Of a stretch of 32,868 nucleotides of DNA, positions 31,997-32,868 are shown piece after piece (position 1 is the first letter of the stretch; each line of letters starts with the position of its first letter). The notes under the pieces were generated by a model, which saw only the letters and a program-made list of their open reading frames with translations, had not been told where the DNA came from and made no database searches. Position numbers and translations under genes: made by a program. This DNA is from CAZXBB01 sp964638815 (GTDB lineage: Bacteria; Planctomycetota; Phycisphaerae; Phycisphaerales; SM1A02), in NCBI GenBank assembly GCA_964638815.1, contig CAZXBB010000454.1:1-32868 (forward strand), given 5' to 3'.

Positions 31997-32868
31997 GGAG
32001 TCGTCTCCCTCTCGTGGTGCAGGATCGCGATCTCGAGATCGCGCACGAGGTACGACGACTCGATCGCGCGGCTCGGGTTCGAGATCGTCGGCACCACGCT
32101 CTCGCCCGCCTCGAGATCGCAGACGACGAGGCGGATCTCGCCTTCGCGGTGCGCGTCGCCGAGCGCCCCCGCCAGGGCCATCCACCGCGTCTGGTCGCCG
32201 CTGAGCAGACCGAAGGCGAAATCGCCCTCCCTGACACGCGTGTCGAGGGCGAAGACGTAGCGGCCCCGCCGCGGCGCCGTGAACGGGTTGAACTGCGCGG
32301 CGTAGCGGTCCGGCGCGGGGGGCGCGTCGATCCACGTGCCGTCGGCGTCGGCGCGCGCCGCCGCGCCGTCGAAGGGCGCGACGCGGTACGCGGGATCGTC
32401 GCGGTCGCTGAGCACGGTTGACGGCGGCCGCAGGCCGGTCACCCACGCCTCGGCGAGCCGCAGCCCCCACGCGTCCCAGCCCTCGTCGCCGTGGATCAGC
32501 CGCGTCGCCGGCCCGTGCGCGAGCGGCGGGCTGCCCGCGTGCGGGTCGTCGTCGGTGAACACGGTCGCGAAGGGGAGCCGGTCCCACGTCGAGAGATCGA
32601 GGCGGCGCGCGGCGACGATCGAAGCGTCGCCCGACAGCCGCACCGTGTAGTCGGCGAAGCGGTGACCCATGCGTCGCCACCCGCGGTAACAGCTGAAGAA
32701 GAACTGCTGGGAGACGCCCGGCACCAGCCGGTGACGCGTCTCGGCCGTCGGCGCGGGACCGCCGTCGTCCGGACGGTTGCGCAGGACCAGATCCCCGGCG
32801 TGCGCCCCCGCCACGATGTCGAGCAGGTAGCCCTCGTGCGCGTCCGGCGCGAACTCGACGCGTTGCGC
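31993..32868 (-). CDS. C-terminal part of a paralogous membrane or envelope protein (partial)
   Basis: This is the last 291 residues of a gene that continues past the right edge; the frame is open to base 32868 and homology continues there (HEGYLLDI against HEGFLLDI in the neighbour). All visible sequence matches the C-terminal domain of the gene at 29480-31996: TWDRLPFATVFTD, DAWGLRLAEAWVTG, GRYVFALDTRV, FGLLSGDQTRWMAL and SVVPTISNP near the end. It ends ILHHERETTP and overlaps the next gene as GTGA. By analogy the missing N-terminal part may be a multi-spanning glycosyltransferase. Function unknown. Confidence 0.75.
   Translation of the reverse strand, partial: AQRVEFAPDAHEGYLLDIVAGAHAGDLVLRNRPDDGGPAPTAETRHRLVPGVSQQFFFSCYRGWRRMGHRFADYTVRLSGDASIVAARRLDLSTWDRLPFATVFTDDDPHAGSPPLAHGPATRLIHGDEGWDAWGLRLAEAWVTGLRPPSTVLSDRDDPAYRVAPFDGAAARADADGTWIDAPPAPDRYAAQFNPFTAPRRGRYVFALDTRVREGDFAFGLLSGDQTRWMALAGALGDAHREGEIRLVVCDLEAGESVVPTISNPSRAIESSYLVRDLEIAILHHERETTP

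Overview
The window is a very GC-rich stretch of a Gram-negative bacterial chromosome (a secretin, periplasmic Pst components, and G/C almost everywhere at third codon positions). Oversized PstC and PstA with extra periplasmic domains, and a polysaccharide locus carrying heparinase-like proteins, would fit Planctomycetota or another high-GC lineage with a complex envelope. No rRNA or taxonomic marker is present, so the phylum is only a guess. I see no tRNA, rRNA, CRISPR, phage or insertion sequence.

Left third (171-14090), polysaccharide locus. Six minus-strand genes read leftward: bi-domain oxidoreductase, asparagine-synthase-type amidotransferase (after a 133-bp gap), GT4 glycosyltransferase, heparinase II/III-family protein, a second glycosyltransferase, and a heparinase II/III-GT4 fusion. 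The last five overlap by 4 or 10 bases, so they are probably translationally coupled. A third separate glycosyltransferase diverges from the oxidoreductase on the plus strand. The gene set suggests synthesis of a glycan with modified, possibly amidated, acidic sugars. A few codons of an unidentified plus-strand gene lie at the left edge.

Middle (14091-18689). One uninterrupted 1532-codon reading frame joins a complete half-size ABC exporter (six-helix membrane domain plus ATPase) to a signal-like hydrophobic segment, a secretin, and about 300 residues of unrecognised C-terminal sequence. It abuts the plus-strand glycosyltransferase stop to stop and diverges from phoB. An inner-membrane exporter continuous with an outer-membrane secretin is the most unusual object in the window.

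Right of centre (19046-29460). A complete phosphate-starvation module reads rightward: phoB, phoR, then after a 439-bp non-coding region pstS, pstC, pstA, pstB and phoU. PhoR/PhoB sense and regulate, PstSCAB imports phosphate, and PhoU links transporter state to PhoR. The phoR-pstS gap holds a tandem 13-bp repeat, a strong intrinsic terminator, a dyad and a second repeat cluster.

Right edge (29480-32868). Two minus-strand genes converge on phoU. The complete one is a multi-spanning membrane protein, probably a GT-C-type glycosyltransferase, with a roughly 290-residue C-terminal domain. The partial one at the window edge carries a clear paralogue of that domain.
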